A program made the position numbers and the translations under genes. The notes under the pieces were generated by a model. That model had not been told where the DNA came from and searched no databases. It worked only from the letters and a program-made list of their open reading frames with translations. This document shows positions 5,353-5,413 of a stretch of DNA of 5,413 nucleotides, one piece after another. The stretch is from Thermoprotei archaeon ex4572_64 (GTDB lineage: Archaea > Thermoproteota > Thermoprotei > Thermoproteales > Thermocladiaceae). The stretch is taken from contig NJDF01000016.1 of the NCBI GenBank assembly GCA_002254895.1, forward strand, positions 1 through 5,413. Reading direction: 5' to 3'. The first letter of the stretch is position 1, and each line of letters starts with the position of its first letter.

Positions 5353-5413
5353 TCACAACATCTCTAAAAACTCTTTAATGATGAAGAGACTATACCTACA
5401 GCATTCAGATATA
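5353..5413. other. Edge region with short ambiguous open stretches
   Basis: On the plus strand ATG codons at 5378 and 5381 begin a frame that stays open to the edge (MMKRLYLQHSDI), which could be the start of a divergent gene. On the minus strand two frames are also open from the edge, one ending in a TGA at 5353-5355 (last residues KEFLEML) and one in a TAG at 5364-5366 (last residues SSSLKSF). Either could be the tail of a gene upstream of the hydrogenase large subunit. Open runs of 12-20 codons are expected by chance, so no gene is called. Confidence 0.3.

Noticed and set aside
5378..5413. Possible divergent gene start (MMKRLY...) at the right edge
   Set aside because: Only 12 codons are visible and competing minus-strand frames are equally open, so a gene cannot be supported.

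Overview
The window looks like a piece of a low-GC genome from an archaeon, most likely a hyperthermophilic member of the Thermoproteota (Crenarchaeota). The evidence is a Dim1/KsgA-type rRNA dimethylase, a DUF171 SPOUT-family RNA methyltransferase of archaeal/eukaryotic type, the C-terminus of a tRNase Z, strong use of AGA/AGG arginine codons, very short spacers, and AT-rich TATA-like boxes about 25-30 bases before several start codons (leaderless genes). I cannot name the genus from sequence alone.

Left part (1-1743): the 3' end of a tRNase Z gene (+) runs convergently into an rRNA adenine dimethyltransferase gene (-), overlapping it by 42 bases. A 50-base divergent promoter region then separates the dimethylase from an HDDC2/YfbR-like HD-domain nucleotidase gene (+). 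Right after this lies a previously unlisted 30-residue single-membrane-span ORF (+) with its own TATA-like box.

Middle part (1736-3186), minus strand, read from high to low coordinates: a 40-residue, extremely charged ORF made largely of a tandem 10-residue repeat; a DUF171 SPOUT methyltransferase whose ATG directly abuts the stop of that ORF; and a NimA/PNPOx-like split-barrel flavoprotein. The small ORF and the methyltransferase appear to be one transcription unit. The flavoprotein may be co-transcribed or may use its own TATA-like box.

Right part (3236-5318), minus strand: a two-gene unit for a group 4 [NiFe] hydrogenase of the formate-hydrogenlyase type. First comes a catalytic subunit with a fused NuoC-like N-terminal domain (HycE-like, all four Ni-binding cysteines present, with a C-terminal maturation tail). 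One base after its stop comes a HycF-like 2x[4Fe-4S] protein with an extra four-cysteine C-terminal domain. Together they would carry electrons between the membrane complex and the Ni-Fe site. The HycG/NuoB small subunit and the membrane subunits are not in the window. A promoter-like region upstream of the large subunit suggests they may be in another transcript or further upstream. The last 95 bases hold this promoter region and short ambiguous open stretches running off the edge.

I see no CRISPR array, insertion sequence, tRNA or rRNA. The less ordinary items are the two unlisted small ORFs, the compact hydrogenase pair, a substituted active-site position in the HD protein, and a 7-bp inverted repeat in the divergent promoter.
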